NCBI RefSeq assembly: GCF_009828775.2
Contig: NZ_WTSY02000002.1
Span: 1 to 64,000, forward strand
DNA from: Erysipelothrix aquatica
GTDB lineage: Bacteria > Bacillota_I > Bacilli_A > Erysipelotrichales > Erysipelotrichaceae
DNA length: 64,000 nucleotides
Direction of reading: 5' to 3'
Shown piece after piece: positions 50,847 to 61,931 of the stretch. Positions within the stretch are counted from its first letter, which is position 1. Every line of letters starts with the position of its first letter. A program made the translations under genes and the position numbers. Below the pieces are notes generated by a model. The model worked only from the letters and a program-made list of their open reading frames with translations. It did not search any database and was not told the origin of the DNA.

Positions 50847-51493
50847 TTAACCGCCTCCAAAATGTTTCTAATTTCATTCATAACTGCTTCAGCATCTTGA
50901 GATGCATCAATGTCACGAACTAAGCCTTTTTCTCTGAAATACTCGATTGAAGGCTCTGTTTGTTTTGTATATTCTTCAAAGCGTACTGCTAGTTTCTCTT
51001 CTGTATCATCTGATCGTTGATACAGTTCTCCACCATCAATGTCGCATACATTTTCGACTTTAGATGGTTTGTAGTGAATATTGTATATTGCACCACATGT
51101 TTTGCAGAGACGACGTCCTGTAATTCGTTTTACAAGTGTATCGTAATTAACTTGTAGATTGATAACGAGATCGATTGGTTTTCCAATTTCACGAGCCATT
51201 TCTTCTACAGCGTTTGCTTGATGTAAGTTACGTGGATAACCATCTAAGAGATATCCATTTACTGTATCATCTTGCATAATACGCTCTTTAACCATACGAT
51301 CAGTAACATCATCAGGTACTAAGTTACCATTATCCAAGTATGTTTTTGCTTCTAAACCTACAGGTGTTCCGTTCGCAATTGCAGAACGGAACATATCACC
51401 TGTAGAGATATGAGCAATGCCAAACTCTTCAACGATTTTCGCTGACATTGTTCCTTTACCGCTACCAGCAGGACCCATAATTAATAAATTCAT
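50843..51493 (-). CDS. adk: Adenylate kinase, zinc-lid form
   Basis: 216 residues. P-loop GPAGSGKGT at 7-15; AMP site around DGYPRN. The lid carries Cys-x2-Cys (CKTC) and a later Cys-x2-Asp, the zinc-binding set of Gram-positive adenylate kinases. Confidence 0.97.
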   Translation of the reverse strand: MNLLIMGPAGSGKGTMSAKIVEEFGIAHISTGDMFRSAIANGTPVGLEAKTYLDNGNLVPDDVTDRMVKERIMQDDTVNGYLLDGYPRNLHQANAVEEMAREIGKPIDLVINLQVNYDTLVKRITGRRLCKTCGAIYNIHYKPSKVENVCDIDGGELYQRSDDTEEKLAVRFEEYTKQTEPSIEYFREKGLVRDIDASQDAEAVMNEIRNILEAVK

Positions 51494-51501
51494 AGTTCCT
51501 C

Positions 51502-52794
51502 CTATCGGCTGAATAAACCTTTATATGAACGTTCAGTTAAACGTCCTTTTAATTCTTTAACAGTTTCAAGTGCTACCCCAACAACGATGATGATACCAGT
51601 TCCACCAATAGCTGTTGATGCAGGAATTCTGCCGTCAGTAATCATTGGTAAGATATGTGGTAATACAGCGATAAATGTTAAGAATAATGCACCTAGCACA
51701 GTAATTCGATTTAATATTGTACTGATGTAATTCTTAGTATCTTTCCCTGGGCGAACCCCTGGAATGTAAGAATTATTTTTCGCAAAGTCTTCTGAGATTT
51801 TCTCAGGATCAACTTGCAAGTGAGTGTAGAAGAATGTGAATGCGATTGTAAGTACAGCATAAATTGCAAGACCCACTGGGTGAGATGTTACAAAGTATGT
51901 TGACAAGAATTGATAGACACTTCCTTGATTTACCCAACTTAATGCGATAATCGGTGCTTGCATGATTGCTCCTGCAAAGATAACCGGAATAACACTCGCT
52001 GAGTTAATCATTAATGGTAAGTGGTTCATTCCTTTTCCACGCATCGTTCCGCCAGCACTCGAAGTGTATTGGATTGATATTTTACGAACGGCACCGCTCA
52101 TAAAAGTTACCAAGATGATAATTGCAATAAATGATATAACGTAAAGTGTAAACCATAACCATCCTAAGCTTCCACCATTTGTAACCATTGCGTTAAACGC
52201 ACTTACAAATGAATTTGGCATTGCAGATACAATACCAGCAAAGATAATTAATGAAGTACCATTACCAACACCTTTAGTAGTGATTTGATCAGCTATCCAA
52301 AGTAAGAACATAGTTCCCGCTGTCATGACTGTTCCCATGAAGAAATAGTCGGCAGGAGTTGTACTCAATAAGATTCCATATTGAGAATTAAATACGTATA
52401 AAATACCAATTGCTTGCACATATGCCAATACCACACCTAAATAACGCGTAATACGATCAAGTTGTTGTTTTCCACTTTGACCGGATTTTGTTAATTCAGT
52501 GAGATAAGGTATAACGTCCATTGCTAATAATTGAACGATAATTGATGCTGTGATGTATGGTCCCACTCCAAGCGAGAAAATTGATAACGACTGAAGTAGT
52601 CCACCACCAAGAATATTCATCATTCCAACTAAGTTGTTAGACTCTAATGCAGATACCATCCCTGAAAGCTTAACGCTATCAACGTTAGGAACAGGTACAA
52701 CTGTTCCTAAACGATAAAGTAATAGCATCGCAAGTGTGAAAATGATTCTTATTCTGATTTCTTTGTTTTTGAATAAATCAGTGATAAATCTCAT
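51502..52794 (-). CDS. secY: Protein translocase subunit SecY
   Basis: 430 residues with ten membrane segments; central pore of the Sec translocon. GIGPYITASII-type signature is present as GVGPYITASIIVQLL near 75. Overlaps rplO by one base. Confidence 0.97.
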   Translation of the reverse strand: MRFITDLFKNKEIRIRIIFTLAMLLLYRLGTVVPVPNVDSVKLSGMVSALESNNLVGMMNILGGGLLQSLSIFSLGVGPYITASIIVQLLAMDVIPYLTELTKSGQSGKQQLDRITRYLGVVLAYVQAIGILYVFNSQYGILLSTTPADYFFMGTVMTAGTMFLLWIADQITTKGVGNGTSLIIFAGIVSAMPNSFVSAFNAMVTNGGSLGWLWFTLYVISFIAIIILVTFMSGAVRKISIQYTSSAGGTMRGKGMNHLPLMINSASVIPVIFAGAIMQAPIIALSWVNQGSVYQFLSTYFVTSHPVGLAIYAVLTIAFTFFYTHLQVDPEKISEDFAKNNSYIPGVRPGKDTKNYISTILNRITVLGALFLTFIAVLPHILPMITDGRIPASTAIGGTGIIIVVGVALETVKELKGRLTERSYKGLFSR

Positions 52795-53234
52795 TAGATC
52801 ACCTCTGCTTTTCCACCCATTTTTTCGATAATTTCAACTGCTGATTTTGAGAAGACATTAGCTTTAACAACTAATTTTTTCTCTAATTCACCTTGGCCTA
52901 AGATTTTTACGCCATCAAGTGTTTTGTTGATAATACGTTTTTCTAATAACATTTCAATTGTAACTTCTGTACCATCTTCAAATACGTTTAATGATGATAC
53001 GTTAACAATTGCGTGCTCTACACGGTTAACGTTTTTAAATCCACGTTTTGGAATACGTTTGAATAATGGTGTTTGTCCACCTTCGAACCCTAAAGCAACT
53101 CCACCGCCACTACGTGCGTTTTGTCCTTTGTGTCCTTTACCCGCTGTTTTTCCATTTCCTGATCCGTGTCCACGACCGATACGTTTACGATCTTGGCGTG
53201 CACCTTCATTGTATTTTAATTCATGTAGTTTCAT
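52794..53234 (-). CDS. rplO: 50S ribosomal protein L15 (uL15)
   Basis: 146 residues; [22 protein letters not shown] start and GFEGGQTPL. It lies only 13 bp after rpsE, leaving no space for rpmD, which normally sits between them. Confidence 0.97.
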   Translation of the reverse strand: MKLHELKYNEGARQDRKRIGRGHGSGNGKTAGKGHKGQNARSGGGVALGFEGGQTPLFKRIPKRGFKNVNRVEHAIVNVSSLNVFEDGTEVTIEMLLEKRIINKTLDGVKILGQGELEKKLVVKANVFSKSAVEIIEKMGGKAEVI

Positions 53235-53247
53235 AAAGGTCCCCTTC

Positions 53248-53754
53248 CTATCGTACGTCTTGGACTTTAATTTCGCGTAATTTCGCTACTTCGTCTACAG
53301 TTGTCATTGATTCTAAAGCATCAAATGTTGCACGAACCATGTTGATTGGTGTGCGTGATCCGATACATTTTGTAAGAACGTCAGTAACTCCTGCTAACTC
53401 CATAACGTCACGGATTGCTCCACCAGCGATAACACCAGTACCTTCGATAGCTGGACGTACAAAGACTTCTCCTGCTCCGAATTTACCTGTGTTTGTATGT
53501 GGTAAACTTCCGTTTACAAGTTTAACATTGATTAAGTTTTTCTTAGCTGCTTCAACACCCTTACGGATTGCATCTGGAACTTCGTTTGCTTTACCTGTTC
53601 CAAATCCTACGCGGCCTTTTTTATCACCAACTACGACTAGAGCTGCAAAGCGGAAACGACGACCACCTTTAACAACCTTAGTAACACGATTGATGACAAC
53701 AACACGTTCTTCGAATTCTTGTTCGCGTGCTTCTCTTCTAGGTTTACGATTCAT
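53248..53754 (-). CDS. rpsE: 30S ribosomal protein S5 (uS5)
   Basis: 168 residues from the second of two ATG codons, which has GGAGG at 6 bp; the first at 53757 lies only 3 bp away. Double-stranded RNA-binding fold and C-terminal S5 domain; [17 protein letters not shown] is typical. Followed directly by rplO. Confidence 0.96.
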   Translation of the reverse strand: MNRKPRREAREQEFEERVVVINRVTKVVKGGRRFRFAALVVVGDKKGRVGFGTGKANEVPDAIRKGVEAAKKNLINVKLVNGSLPHTNTGKFGAGEVFVRPAIEGTGVIAGGAIRDVMELAGVTDVLTKCIGSRTPINMVRATFDALESMTTVDEVAKLREIKVQDVR

Positions 53755-53768
53755 CATGCGCCTCCTTA

Positions 53769-54125
53769 TTAAAATTCTAGTCCGGCTTCACGAGCTGCTT
53801 CTGCAACTGCCTGAACACGTCCATGATAGATGTATCCACCACGGTCAAATACTACAGTAGTAATGCCTTTGTCTTTAGCAAGTTTTGCAACTTCTGCACC
53901 GACTTTTTTAGCTGCTTCGATGTTTCCACCGTTTTCAAGTTTAAGAGCTACTGATCCTGTAGCAACAAGAGTTGTCTTAGCTACATCGTCAATAATTTGT
54001 ACCGCAATGTGTGTATTTGAACGATACACGCTAAGACGTGGGCGTTCTTGCGTTCCACTGACTTTACGACGAACGCGTGCATGACGACGAACACGTTCCT
54101 GATTTCTAGATAATTTTTTTGCCAT
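53769..54125 (-). CDS. rplR: 50S ribosomal protein L18 (uL18)
   Basis: 118 residues; [18 protein letters not shown] and [14 protein letters not shown] are family motifs. Binds 5S rRNA. Confidence 0.97.
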   Translation of the reverse strand: MAKKLSRNQERVRRHARVRRKVSGTQERPRLSVYRSNTHIAVQIIDDVAKTTLVATGSVALKLENGGNIEAAKKVGAEVAKLAKDKGITTVVFDRGGYIYHGRVQAVAEAAREAGLEF

Positions 54126-54146
54126 AATTCAATTTCTCCTTTCCCA

Positions 54147-54692
54147 CTATTTCTTAGCTGCAGTTTTACCCTCTTTACGACGGATAACTTCATTTTTGTA
54201 TTTAATACCTTTACCGAGGTAAGGTTCTGGTTTACGAGTTGCGCGAACGTTTGCTGCGAATTCTCCTACCATTTGTTTGTCAATTCCACTAACAACGATT
54301 GATGTTGCTGATGGTACTTCAACTTCTAGTCCTTCTGTTACATCGAACTCGATTGGATGTGAGTATCCAACATTCAAGACTAATGTATTCCCTGACTTAG
54401 ATGCACGATACCCGATACCAACAAGGTCAAGTTCTTTTTTAAAGCCTTCGTGAACACCTTCGATCATGTTGTTTAACAATGAACGTGTAGTTCCGTGAAT
54501 CTGTTTTACTAATTTTGTATCATTCGGACGAATAACGTTGATTTCGCCTTCAGCGATTTCGATTGTGTAAAGTTCATTGAACTGACGTGTTAAAGTTCCT
54601 TTAGGACCTTTAACTGTCACCTCATTACCAGCCTTTACTTCGACTTCAACGCCAGCCGGAATGGTAATCGTTTTATTTCCGATACGTGACAT
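54147..54692 (-). CDS. rplF: 50S ribosomal protein L6 (uL6)
   Basis: 181 residues with the duplicated L6 fold; starts MSRIGNKTITIPAGVEV and ends KYKNEVIRRKEGKTAAKK. Confidence 0.98.
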   Translation of the reverse strand: MSRIGNKTITIPAGVEVEVKAGNEVTVKGPKGTLTRQFNELYTIEIAEGEINVIRPNDTKLVKQIHGTTRSLLNNMIEGVHEGFKKELDLVGIGYRASKSGNTLVLNVGYSHPIEFDVTEGLEVEVPSATSIVVSGIDKQMVGEFAANVRATRKPEPYLGKGIKYKNEVIRRKEGKTAAKK

Positions 54693-54707
54693 AGTGTGTC
54701 TCCTCTC

Positions 54708-55106
54708 TTACCAAACGTAAGCTAACACTTCTCCACCAACATGTTTTTGGCGAGCTTGTTTATCTGTTAGCAATCCGTCTGATGTTGTGATGATTGCGAT
54801 TCCGAGTCCATTAAGAACACGTGGCACTTCATTCACTTTTGCATAAACGCGTTTTCCAGGTTTTGAGATACGTTTTAATCCGCTGATTACTCGTTCTCCA
54901 TTTGCACCATATTTTAGTACAACTGTGATTGATTGTTTGTATCCCTCACCATTAATGAGGAAGTCACGAATAAAACCTTCTTCTTTTAAAATTCTTACGA
55001 TTTCTACTTTTTCTTTACTTGCAGGAATTTCAACAATATCGTGTTTCGCTTGAACAGCGTTACGAATACGTGTTAATAAATCCGCAATTGGATCTGTTAC
55101 ATACAT
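54708..55106 (-). CDS. rpsH: 30S ribosomal protein S8 (uS8)
   Basis: 132 residues; [14 protein letters not shown] start and [28 protein letters not shown] end. Central binder of 16S rRNA. Confidence 0.98.
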   Translation of the reverse strand: MYVTDPIADLLTRIRNAVQAKHDIVEIPASKEKVEIVRILKEEGFIRDFLINGEGYKQSITVVLKYGANGERVISGLKRISKPGKRVYAKVNEVPRVLNGLGIAIITTSDGLLTDKQARQKHVGGEVLAYVW

Positions 55107-55122
55107 GAAAAGTTCCTCCTTG

Positions 55123-55392
55123 CTACCAGCTAGCCTTACGTACGCCCGGAATTTGCCCTTTATGAGCTAATTCACGGAAACGAATACGTGACATACCATA
55201 TTTACGTAAATATCCACGAGGACGGCCATCGACTTTATCGCGATTATGTAAACGAACTGGTGAAGCATCACGTGGTAATTTTTGTAACCCGATGTAATCA
55301 CCTTCAGCTTTTAATGCTGCACGTTTTTCGGCATAGCGAGCAACAACTTCTTGACGTTGCATTTCACGAGCAATCTTTGATTTTTTAGCCAT
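55123..55392 (-). CDS. rpsN: 30S ribosomal protein S14 (uS14), zinc-free long form
   Basis: 89 residues and no cysteine. This is the C-minus long type; many Firmicutes have in this operon the 61-residue form with a CxxC zinc ribbon. [33 protein letters not shown] is the usual C-terminus. One-base overlap with rplE. Confidence 0.97.
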   Translation of the reverse strand: MAKKSKIAREMQRQEVVARYAEKRAALKAEGDYIGLQKLPRDASPVRLHNRDKVDGRPRGYLRKYGMSRIRFRELAHKGQIPGVRKASW

Positions 55393-55937
55393 TAGTTACC
55401 CTCCTTCTTAAAAGGCATTCCTAACTCTTTTAATAGAGCGTATCCTTCTTCATCTGTTTGAGCTGTGGTAACAATAGTGATATCCATACCACGAACTTTA
55501 TTAATTTTATCATAATCAATTTCTGGGAAGATTAATTGTTCTTTAACACCCATTGTGTAGTTTCCACGTCCATCGAATGATCCACCGTTAATTCCACGGA
55601 AGTCACGTACACGAGGGAGTGCAACTTTGATTAATTTTTCTAAGAAATCATGCATTTTTTCGCCACGTAAAGTAACTTTAACACCGATTGGCATTCCTTC
55701 ACGCAACTTAAAGTTAGCGATTGATTTTTTAGCTTTTGTAACTACAGGTTTTTGTCCTGTAATCATTTCCATGTCAGCAACTGCGTCGTCGATTGCTTTC
55801 GCATTATTGATTGCTTCTCCGACACCCATGTTGACAACGATTTTTTCAAGTTTTGGAACTTGCATTACTGAAGTATAGTTAAATTGTTTAACTAAAGTTC
55901 CAACTACTTCTGTTTTGTATTGTTCTTTTAATTTCAT
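55392..55937 (-). CDS. rplE: 50S ribosomal protein L5 (uL5)
   Basis: 181 residues; [17 protein letters not shown] and [17 protein letters not shown] motifs. Contacts 5S rRNA and S13. Confidence 0.98.
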   Translation of the reverse strand: MKLKEQYKTEVVGTLVKQFNYTSVMQVPKLEKIVVNMGVGEAINNAKAIDDAVADMEMITGQKPVVTKAKKSIANFKLREGMPIGVKVTLRGEKMHDFLEKLIKVALPRVRDFRGINGGSFDGRGNYTMGVKEQLIFPEIDYDKINKVRGMDITIVTTAQTDEEGYALLKELGMPFKKEGN

Positions 55938-55951
55938 CTAGCTATACCTCC

Positions 55952-56260
55952 TTATTTAACTACGCTGCCTGATTTTTTGTAGACGCGTACTTTCTTACCT
56001 TTTTCTTCTTTGAATCCTACACGGCTAGCTGCTTTAGCTTTAGCATCGTATAGCATTACGTTTGAAACATGAATCCATGCTTCTTGTTCAATGATTCCAC
56101 CATCTGGATTCATTTGAGTTGGTTTCATATGTTTCTTAACTAAGTTAACACCTTCGATTTTGACTTTGTCAGTTTTAGGACTTGCTTCAATGACATCGCC
56201 GATGGTTCCTTTATATGATCCAGTGATAACTTGAACTTTATCGCCACGTTTGATTTTCAT
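55952..56260 (-). CDS. rplX: 50S ribosomal protein L24 (uL24)
   Basis: 102 residues with an N-terminal KOW motif ([16 protein letters not shown]). Assembly initiator of the large subunit. Confidence 0.97.
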   Translation of the reverse strand: MKIKRGDKVQVITGSYKGTIGDVIEASPKTDKVKIEGVNLVKKHMKPTQMNPDGGIIEQEAWIHVSNVMLYDAKAKAASRVGFKEEKGKKVRVYKKSGSVVK

Positions 56261-56270
56261 AAAAGCCTCC

Positions 56271-56639
56271 TTATAACACTTCAGGAGCTAATGAGACGAT
56301 CTTCATGAAGTTTTTTTCACGAAGCTCACGAGCTACTGGTCCAAAGATACGTGTTCCTTTTGGTGTCATATCATCTTTTAAGATAACAACTGCGTTGTCA
56401 TCAAATTTGATGTATGAACCATTTCCACGACGAACACCGTATTTTGTGCGCACGACAACTGCTTTAACAACGTCACCTTTTTTAACACTTCCACCTGGGA
56501 TTGCTTCTTTAACTGTACCAACAACGATATCACCGATGTTTGATGTACGGCGGAAGCTTCCACCTAGTGAACGGATAACTAAGATTTCTTTTGCACCAGT
56601 GTTGTCTGCAACTTTACATCTTGATTCATTTTGTATCAT
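56271..56639 (-). CDS. rplN: 50S ribosomal protein L14 (uL14)
   Basis: 122 residues; [18 protein letters not shown] start and [15 protein letters not shown]. Normal length. Confidence 0.98.
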   Translation of the reverse strand: MIQNESRCKVADNTGAKEILVIRSLGGSFRRTSNIGDIVVGTVKEAIPGGSVKKGDVVKAVVVRTKYGVRRGNGSYIKFDDNAVVILKDDMTPKGTRIFGPVARELREKNFMKIVSLAPEVL

Positions 56640-56651
56640 CTTGACAACCTC

Positions 56652-56912
56652 CTACAATACAACAGCTTTTTCGAGTAAACGAATTACACGGAAATGTTTT
56701 GTAGCTGATAATGGACGTGTTTCCATAATTTCTACGATATCTCCGACTTTAATTTCATTTTTCTCGTCATGAGCTTTGAATTTTTTTGAATAGTTTACAC
56801 GTTTTCCATAGAGTGGATGACGTTTTGATGTTTTAACTTCAACGACTACCGTTTTGTCCATTGCATCAGATACAACAGTACCACGGTAAACTTTACGTTT
56901 ATTTCTTTCCAT
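56652..56912 (-). CDS. rpsQ: 30S ribosomal protein S17 (uS17)
   Basis: 86 residues, OB fold; [14 protein letters not shown] and [20 protein letters not shown] motifs. Confidence 0.98.
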   Translation of the reverse strand: MERNKRKVYRGTVVSDAMDKTVVVEVKTSKRHPLYGKRVNYSKKFKAHDEKNEIKVGDIVEIMETRPLSATKHFRVIRLLEKAVVL

Positions 56913-56926
56913 CGCTTTGTGACCTC

Positions 56927-57130
56927 CTACTTATTGTCACTAAGCTGACGCTCAGTGATTACTGTTTTGATGCGTGCAATCGTTTTACGGATTTCACGTA
57001 AACGAGCAGGGTTCTCAAGTTGACCAATAGCTTGTTGGAAACGTAAGTCAAATAATTCTTCTTTTAATGTGTCGATTTGAACTAATAAATCTGTATTATT
57101 AGCTTCACGGATTTCTTTCAATGATGTCAT
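56927..57130 (-). CDS. rpmC: 50S ribosomal protein L29 (uL29)
   Basis: 67 residues, two-helix coiled coil; [32 protein letters not shown]. Overlaps rplP by 4 bp. Confidence 0.97.
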   Translation of the reverse strand: MTSLKEIREANNTDLLVQIDTLKEELFDLRFQQAIGQLENPARLREIRKTIARIKTVITERQLSDNK

Positions 57131-57549
57131 ACTTGTTCCTCCTCTCCCTTACGGACGAATCGAGTTTTAACTGCTAACTTGTGTGATGCAAGACGGAACG
57201 CTTCACGCGCAACTTCTTCTGGTACACCAGCAACTTCGAACATTACTCGACCTGGTTTAACTACTGCTACCCATCCTTCAGGTGCCCCTTTACCGGAACC
57301 CATTCGGACTTCAAGTGGTTTTCTTGTAATTGCTAAGTGAGGGAAAATTTTGATCCAAACTTTTCCGCCACGTTTCATATAACGTGTCATTGCAATACGA
57401 GCAGCTTCGATTTGTCTGTTGCTTACGTAGTTTCCTGATTCAGCAACTAAACCATATTCTCCAAAAGCAACTGTACGTCCTGCTTTTGAACGTCCTTCGT
57501 ATGAAAGACGGTGTGGTTTTCTATATTTAGTACGTTTAGGCATCAACAT
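57127..57549 (-). CDS. rplP: 50S ribosomal protein L16 (uL16)
   Basis: 140 residues; [14 protein letters not shown] matches the MLxPKR start of the family, so the first ATG is kept (AGGAGG 9 bp upstream). Lies near the peptidyl transferase centre. Confidence 0.97.
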   Translation of the reverse strand: MLMPKRTKYRKPHRLSYEGRSKAGRTVAFGEYGLVAESGNYVSNRQIEAARIAMTRYMKRGGKVWIKIFPHLAITRKPLEVRMGSGKGAPEGWVAVVKPGRVMFEVAGVPEEVAREAFRLASHKLAVKTRFVRKGEEEQV

Positions 57550-57551
57550 AA

Positions 57552-58331
57552 CTAATTACCTCCTTGCTCGTCTTTTGATGCTGCTTGAGCATCGTTGCGT
57601 TGTGGACGGTTATTTGGGCGACGGTCGTTACGGTCATTGCGACGACGACGTGGTCGATCAAATTTTCCACCTTTTGGTGCTTCTGGTTCTTGTACTAATT
57701 GTCCTGGCAATACTTCACCACGGCAGATCCAAACTTTAACACCTAAGATACCGAATTGTGTATTTGCTTCATAGTGAGCATAGTCGATATCAGCACGTAA
57801 TGTATGAAGTGGTACGATTCCTTCTGAGTATCCCTCAGTACGAGCCATATCAGCTCCACCTAAACGTCCGGAAACAGCAGTTTTAATTCCTTTTGCTCCT
57901 GAACGCATTGTACGTTGGATTGTACGTTTTTGTGCAGTTCTGAATGAAGCACGTTGTTCCAATTGCTCAGCAATGTTACGAGCAACAAGATGTGCATCTA
58001 AATCAGGATTTCCAACTTCTAATACTTTAACATTTACTGTGTTTCCTTCTGAAATCTTAGCGATTGCAGCTTTTGTTTTTTCAATGTTTGCTCCGTTAAC
58101 ACCGATTACAACACCTGGGCGGGCTGTACGGATGATAACATCAACGCGGTTTTTTGAACGTTCGATTTCTACGCGTGAAACGTATGCATCTTTAAGATTT
58201 TTAAAGATGTATTCACGGATAAGTGTGTCTTCGTGGAGAAGGTCTGCGAAATTATTTTCTGCATACCAACGTGATTCCCAATCACGAATAACACCAACGC
58301 GCATACCGATCGGATTTACTTTTTGTCCCAT
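57552..58331 (-). CDS. rpsC: 30S ribosomal protein S3 (uS3) with long charged tail
   Basis: 259 residues, against about 218 in Bacillus. KH domain (about 39-107, [11 protein letters not shown]) and C-terminal S3 domain, then an extra tail (from about 222) made of Arg, Asn, Asp, Pro and Gln repeats such as [11 protein letters not shown]. The tail is disordered by composition. Its role is not known. Confidence 0.96.
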   Translation of the reverse strand: MGQKVNPIGMRVGVIRDWESRWYAENNFADLLHEDTLIREYIFKNLKDAYVSRVEIERSKNRVDVIIRTARPGVVIGVNGANIEKTKAAIAKISEGNTVNVKVLEVGNPDLDAHLVARNIAEQLEQRASFRTAQKRTIQRTMRSGAKGIKTAVSGRLGGADMARTEGYSEGIVPLHTLRADIDYAHYEANTQFGILGVKVWICRGEVLPGQLVQEPEAPKGGKFDRPRRRRNDRNDRRPNNRPQRNDAQAASKDEQGGN

Positions 58332-58344
58332 TGTGTTTCCTCCC

Positions 58345-58680
58345 TTACACGCGTTCCGAAACCACGATAGTAATGTGGCTTGTACGCTTCATAATTGGCG
58401 CTGCATTCCCCTTGGCACGAGGTCTGAAACGTTTCATTGTCATTCCTTCGTCAGCATAGCATGCTGAGATGAATAATTTATCTTCTTCTAATTGATGATT
58501 GTTTGTAGCGTTAGCAACTGCTGACTTTAAAACTTTCTCAATGATTTTTGATGCGTTATTTGGTGAGTATTTTAGAATTGCTGCTGCATGATCAACATCA
58601 AGACCGCGAATTTCGTCTAATACTAAACGCGCTTTACGTGATGTAACACGTACTGTTTTTGCTACTGCTTTAACTTCCAT
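58345..58680 (-). CDS. rplV: 50S ribosomal protein L22 (uL22)
   Basis: 111 residues; [17 protein letters not shown] start, and the [19 protein letters not shown] loop that lines the exit tunnel. One-base overlap with rpsS. Confidence 0.98.
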   Translation of the reverse strand: MEVKAVAKTVRVTSRKARLVLDEIRGLDVDHAAAILKYSPNNASKIIEKVLKSAVANATNNHQLEEDKLFISACYADEGMTMKRFRPRAKGNAAPIMKRTSHITIVVSERV

Positions 58681-58958
58681 TATTTACGACCCGCCTTTTT
58701 ATCTGCTGCGTGACCTGTATAACGACGTGTTGGAACAAATTCACCTAATTTGTGTCCTACCATGTCTTCTGATACAAACACTGGAACGTGTTCTTTACCA
58801 TTGTGCACCGCAAACGTATGTTCTACGAATTGAGGGAAAATAGTTGAACGACGTGACCATGTTTTGATAACTTCTTTTTTACCTGATTCATTTAGTTTTT
58901 CTACTTTATTCATCAAGTGTAAATCACAAAATGGACCTTTTTTTAAACTACGACTCAT
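58680..58958 (-). CDS. rpsS: 30S ribosomal protein S19 (uS19)
   Basis: 92 residues; [11 protein letters not shown] start and [25 protein letters not shown] end. Confidence 0.98.
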   Translation of the reverse strand: MSRSLKKGPFCDLHLMNKVEKLNESGKKEVIKTWSRRSTIFPQFVEHTFAVHNGKEHVPVFVSEDMVGHKLGEFVPTRRYTGHAADKKAGRK

Positions 58959-58978
58959 TTCTCTTTCCTTCCTTTCGT

Positions 58979-59815
58979 TTATTTCTCATTACGACGACGA
59001 ACGATTAGTTTTGTCGAAGATTTCTTAGTGCGACGAGTTTTAACACCCATAGCTTTTTTACCCCATGGAGTCATTGGTGATTTACGTCCAATTGGTGTAC
59101 GTCCTTCACCACCACCGTGTGGGTGATCAACCGGGTTCATTACAGAACCACGAACTGTTGGGCGAATACCCATGTGACGGCTACGTCCAGCTTTACCAAT
59201 GTTTACAAGTGAGTGCTCTGAGTTTCCAACTTCACCGATTGTTGCACGGCATGTTGATAAAATCTTACGTACTTCACCTGAAGCAAGTTGAACTGTAACA
59301 TATTTGTCTTCAACACCAAGAACTTGTGCTGATGTTCCAGCTGAACGCACTAATTGTGCTCCACGTCCTGGTTTTAATTCGATATTGTGAACTGTAGTAC
59401 CTTCTGGCATTTGTCCAAGTTCTTTAGCGTTACCAACAATGATGTCAGCTTCTGATCCACTAACAACTTTGTCACCAACTTTTAGCCCTTTAGGAGCTAA
59501 GATATAACGTTTTTCACCATCAGCATAATTTAATAAAGCAATGTTTGCTGAACGGTTTGGATCGTATTCGATTGTTGCAACAGTTGCAGGAATTGCATCT
59601 TTGTTACGTTTGAAATCGATAATACGGTACTGACGTTTGTGTCCTCCACCAATATGACGAGTTGTGATACGACCTAAGTTGTTACGACCACCAGTCTTGA
59701 TTAATGGAGCTACTAATGAACGCTCAGGGTTGTTTCCTTTAGTTAATGTTTCATTAGCTAAAGTAGTCATCCCGCGACGTCCAGGAGTAGTTGGCTTATA
59801 TTTTTTGATTGCCAT
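58979..59815 (-). CDS. rplB: 50S ribosomal protein L2 (uL2)
   Basis: 278 residues; [21 protein letters not shown] and the conserved [15 protein letters not shown] segment. Required for peptidyl transferase assembly. A 72-bp spacer with a CGGAA/TTCCG hairpin separates it from rplW. Confidence 0.98.
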   Translation of the reverse strand: MAIKKYKPTTPGRRGMTTLANETLTKGNNPERSLVAPLIKTGGRNNLGRITTRHIGGGHKRQYRIIDFKRNKDAIPATVATIEYDPNRSANIALLNYADGEKRYILAPKGLKVGDKVVSGSEADIIVGNAKELGQMPEGTTVHNIELKPGRGAQLVRSAGTSAQVLGVEDKYVTVQLASGEVRKILSTCRATIGEVGNSEHSLVNIGKAGRSRHMGIRPTVRGSVMNPVDHPHGGGEGRTPIGRKSPMTPWGKKAMGVKTRRTKKSSTKLIVRRRNEK

Positions 59816-59887
59816 TTTAATAATTCCTCCTACGCAAATTGTCCGGAAATAGCGTTATTCTTCCGATAAGTGTTATTGTTCTTCTTA

Positions 59888-60172
59888 TTAAAGAACGTCG
59901 ATGTTAGAACCTTCAGCAAGTTTAACAATAGCTTTACGTACTGATTTTGTAGTTCCTTCGTATTTACCTACGCGTTTTGTGCGAGGTTTTTGGTTGATCA
60001 TATTTACTGATTCAACTTTTACATTGAAGATTTCTTCAATTGCTTGACGAACTTCAATTTTGTTTGAGCCTTTAGCAACTTCAAATGTAACTTTGTTATC
60101 ATTTTGTTGCATCATTACTGTTTTTTCAGTGATGATTGGGCGCAAGATAATATCTCTAGGGTTACGTTTCAT
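59888..60172 (-). CDS. rplW: 50S ribosomal protein L23 (uL23)
   Basis: 94 residues; docking site for trigger factor and SRP at the exit tunnel. IILRPIITEKTVMM start. Overlaps rplD by one base. Confidence 0.97.
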   Translation of the reverse strand: MKRNPRDIILRPIITEKTVMMQQNDNKVTFEVAKGSNKIEVRQAIEEIFNVKVESVNMINQKPRTKRVGKYEGTTKSVRKAIVKLAEGSNIDVL

Positions 60173-60801
60173 TATGCTAGTACCTCTCCAGCTACTTCCG
60201 CAGCTTTTGCTGTGAATACTAAAGTATCAGCGTTAACGATGTCATATGTGTTCAAGTCTTGAACAGTTAATAACATTGTGTTTGGTAAGTTACGCATTGA
60301 TAAGTAAGCGTTAATCACATCTTCTTCGTCTGCGACGATGAATAATGTTTTACGGTTAAGTTCTAATGTACTCATAACTTTTGCAAATTCTTTTGTTTTC
60401 ACGTTTTCGAATGTTAAGTCAGCAACAACTTTCATTGTTGAATCAATAACGTGTTGTGATAATGCTGAACGAACAGCTAAACGACGAACCTTACGGTTGA
60501 GGTTGTATTTGTAACTTCTTGGTTTCGGTCCAAATACAATTCCACCACCACGCCATTGAGGAGAACGGATTGACCCTTGACGAGCACGTCCTGTTCCTTT
60601 TTGACGCCATGGTTTACGTCCACCACCGCGAACTTCTGTACGGTTTTTTGTTGAGTGAGTTCCTTGACGAACTGATGCACGTTGCATGACAACAGCTTCA
60701 AAGATTGTTTGGTTATTTGGTTCAATTCCAAATACTGCTTCGCTTAATTCAATTGCGCTAACAGTTTTACCTTCTAAGTTTAGAACATCTAGCTTAGGCA
60801 T
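60172..60801 (-). CDS. rplD: 50S ribosomal protein L4 (uL4)
   Basis: 209 residues from ATG at 60801, which has AAGGAGG at 9 bp; the ATG at 60828 lies within rplC and is rejected. Loop [20 protein letters not shown] lines the exit tunnel and is a site of macrolide resistance changes in other species; no such change can be judged here. 8 bp overlap with rplC. Confidence 0.97.
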   Translation of the reverse strand: MPKLDVLNLEGKTVSAIELSEAVFGIEPNNQTIFEAVVMQRASVRQGTHSTKNRTEVRGGGRKPWRQKGTGRARQGSIRSPQWRGGGIVFGPKPRSYKYNLNRKVRRLAVRSALSQHVIDSTMKVVADLTFENVKTKEFAKVMSTLELNRKTLFIVADEEDVINAYLSMRNLPNTMLLTVQDLNTYDIVNADTLVFTAKAAEVAGEVLA

Positions 60802-61480
60802 TGTTTGAATCCTCCTTAGCGTAGTCAACTAGTTCAACTGGATCTTTTGATTTCACGCGTTTTACTGTTGATTTAATTTCAACAAATCCACGACGTGGTC
60901 CAGGAATGTTTCCTTTAATTAAGATGTAGTTGTTTTCTTCATCAATTTTGACAATTTCAAGGTGTTGGTTTGTTGTAGTAAATCCACCATGTTGTCCTGG
61001 CATTACTCCACCTTTTTTGATTGTTGGGATAATACCTTGTGATGCTAATGAACCGATTCCACGGTGGTATCCTGAACCGTGAGCTTTAGGTCCAGTTTTT
61101 TGGTTTCCACGGACGATTGCCCCGTTGTAACCTTTTCCACGTGATGTTCCCGAGACATCAACAAATTCCCCAGCAGCAAATACTCCTGCTGTTAATACTG
61201 CTCCTACCTCGTGTTCCATCATTTCTGATCCACGAATTTCGCGAACGAATTTCTTTGGAGCTGTGTTTGCTTTAGCAGCGTGAGCAATCTCAGATTTGTT
61301 TGCACGTTGTTCTTTCACATCGGCAACACCTAATTGAACTGCTTCATAGTTATCTGATTCCATTGTTTTCTTTTGAAGAACAACGTTTGGTAATACTTCA
61401 ACTACGCTAACAGGAATTAGAGTTCCATCTGCTGTAAAGACTTGAGTCATTCCTAATTTACGTCCTAATAATCCTTTCAT
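60794..61480 (-). CDS. rplC: 50S ribosomal protein L3 (uL3)
   Basis: 228 residues, slightly longer than the usual 206-210. [13 protein letters not shown] start and [19 protein letters not shown]. The extra C-terminal 15-20 residues are charged. Confidence 0.97.
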   Translation of the reverse strand: MKGLLGRKLGMTQVFTADGTLIPVSVVEVLPNVVLQKKTMESDNYEAVQLGVADVKEQRANKSEIAHAAKANTAPKKFVREIRGSEMMEHEVGAVLTAGVFAAGEFVDVSGTSRGKGYNGAIVRGNQKTGPKAHGSGYHRGIGSLASQGIIPTIKKGGVMPGQHGGFTTTNQHLEIVKIDEENNYILIKGNIPGPRRGFVEIKSTVKRVKSKDPVELVDYAKEDSNNA

Positions 61481-61495
61481 GATTTCTCCCTTCTA

Positions 61496-61807
61496 CTAAA
61501 GTTTTATCTCGATATCGACACCACTTGGGAGATCAAGACGACTTAATGCGTCGATTGTCTCTGCTGTAGGTCCAACAATTTCAATCAATCTCTTATGAGT
61601 TCTTGATTCAAATTGTTCACGAGAATCCTTGTTTACGTGTACCGATCGTAAAACTGTTACGACTTGTTTTTCAGTTGGTAATGGTACTGGTCCAACTACT
61701 TTCTTTGCACCGTGATCGTTTGCTGCTTGAACAATTTTTTGTGCCGCACTATCAATTGTACGGTGTTCATAAGCTTTTAGACGAATACGAATAAAATTCT
61801 TTGCCAT
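61496..61807 (-). CDS. rpsJ: 30S ribosomal protein S10 (uS10)
   Basis: 103 residues from the ATG at 61807 with AAGGAGG upstream; an ATG at 61882 runs through the leader and is rejected. [20 protein letters not shown] start. First gene of the cluster. Confidence 0.98.
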   Translation of the reverse strand: MAKNFIRIRLKAYEHRTIDSAAQKIVQAANDHGAKKVVGPVPLPTEKQVVTVLRSVHVNKDSREQFESRTHKRLIEIVGPTAETIDALSRLDLPSGVDIEIKL

Positions 61808-61925
61808 GGAAATCCTCCTTCTTCCGCCTATTAAATAGGCCTGCTCCATGCGAATTCCCCGACTTCTCACTGACCATGACAACGCTCTTCAGTGTGCCGG
61901 CAACCTCGCACTTCTATGCAGTCGC
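61808..61925 (-). ncRNA. Structured leader of the S10 operon
   Basis: About 118 nt between promoter and rpsJ. It contains a perfect 7-1-7 hairpin GCCTATT/AATAGGC (61826-61840) before the ribosome binding site and a GC-rich upstream part with GTGCGAGGTTGCCGGCACAC. By position and motif it resembles the S10-operon leader of Firmicutes, which is probably a regulatory element for ribosomal protein synthesis. Ligand not known from the sequence. Confidence 0.55.
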
Positions 61926-61931
61926 TTAAGT

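Noticed and set aside
53339-53860. Long plus-strand frames opposite the ribosomal genes (such as 53339-53860)
   Set aside because: They are antisense to rpsE and rplR, have no ribosome binding site, and arise from the codon bias of these genes.
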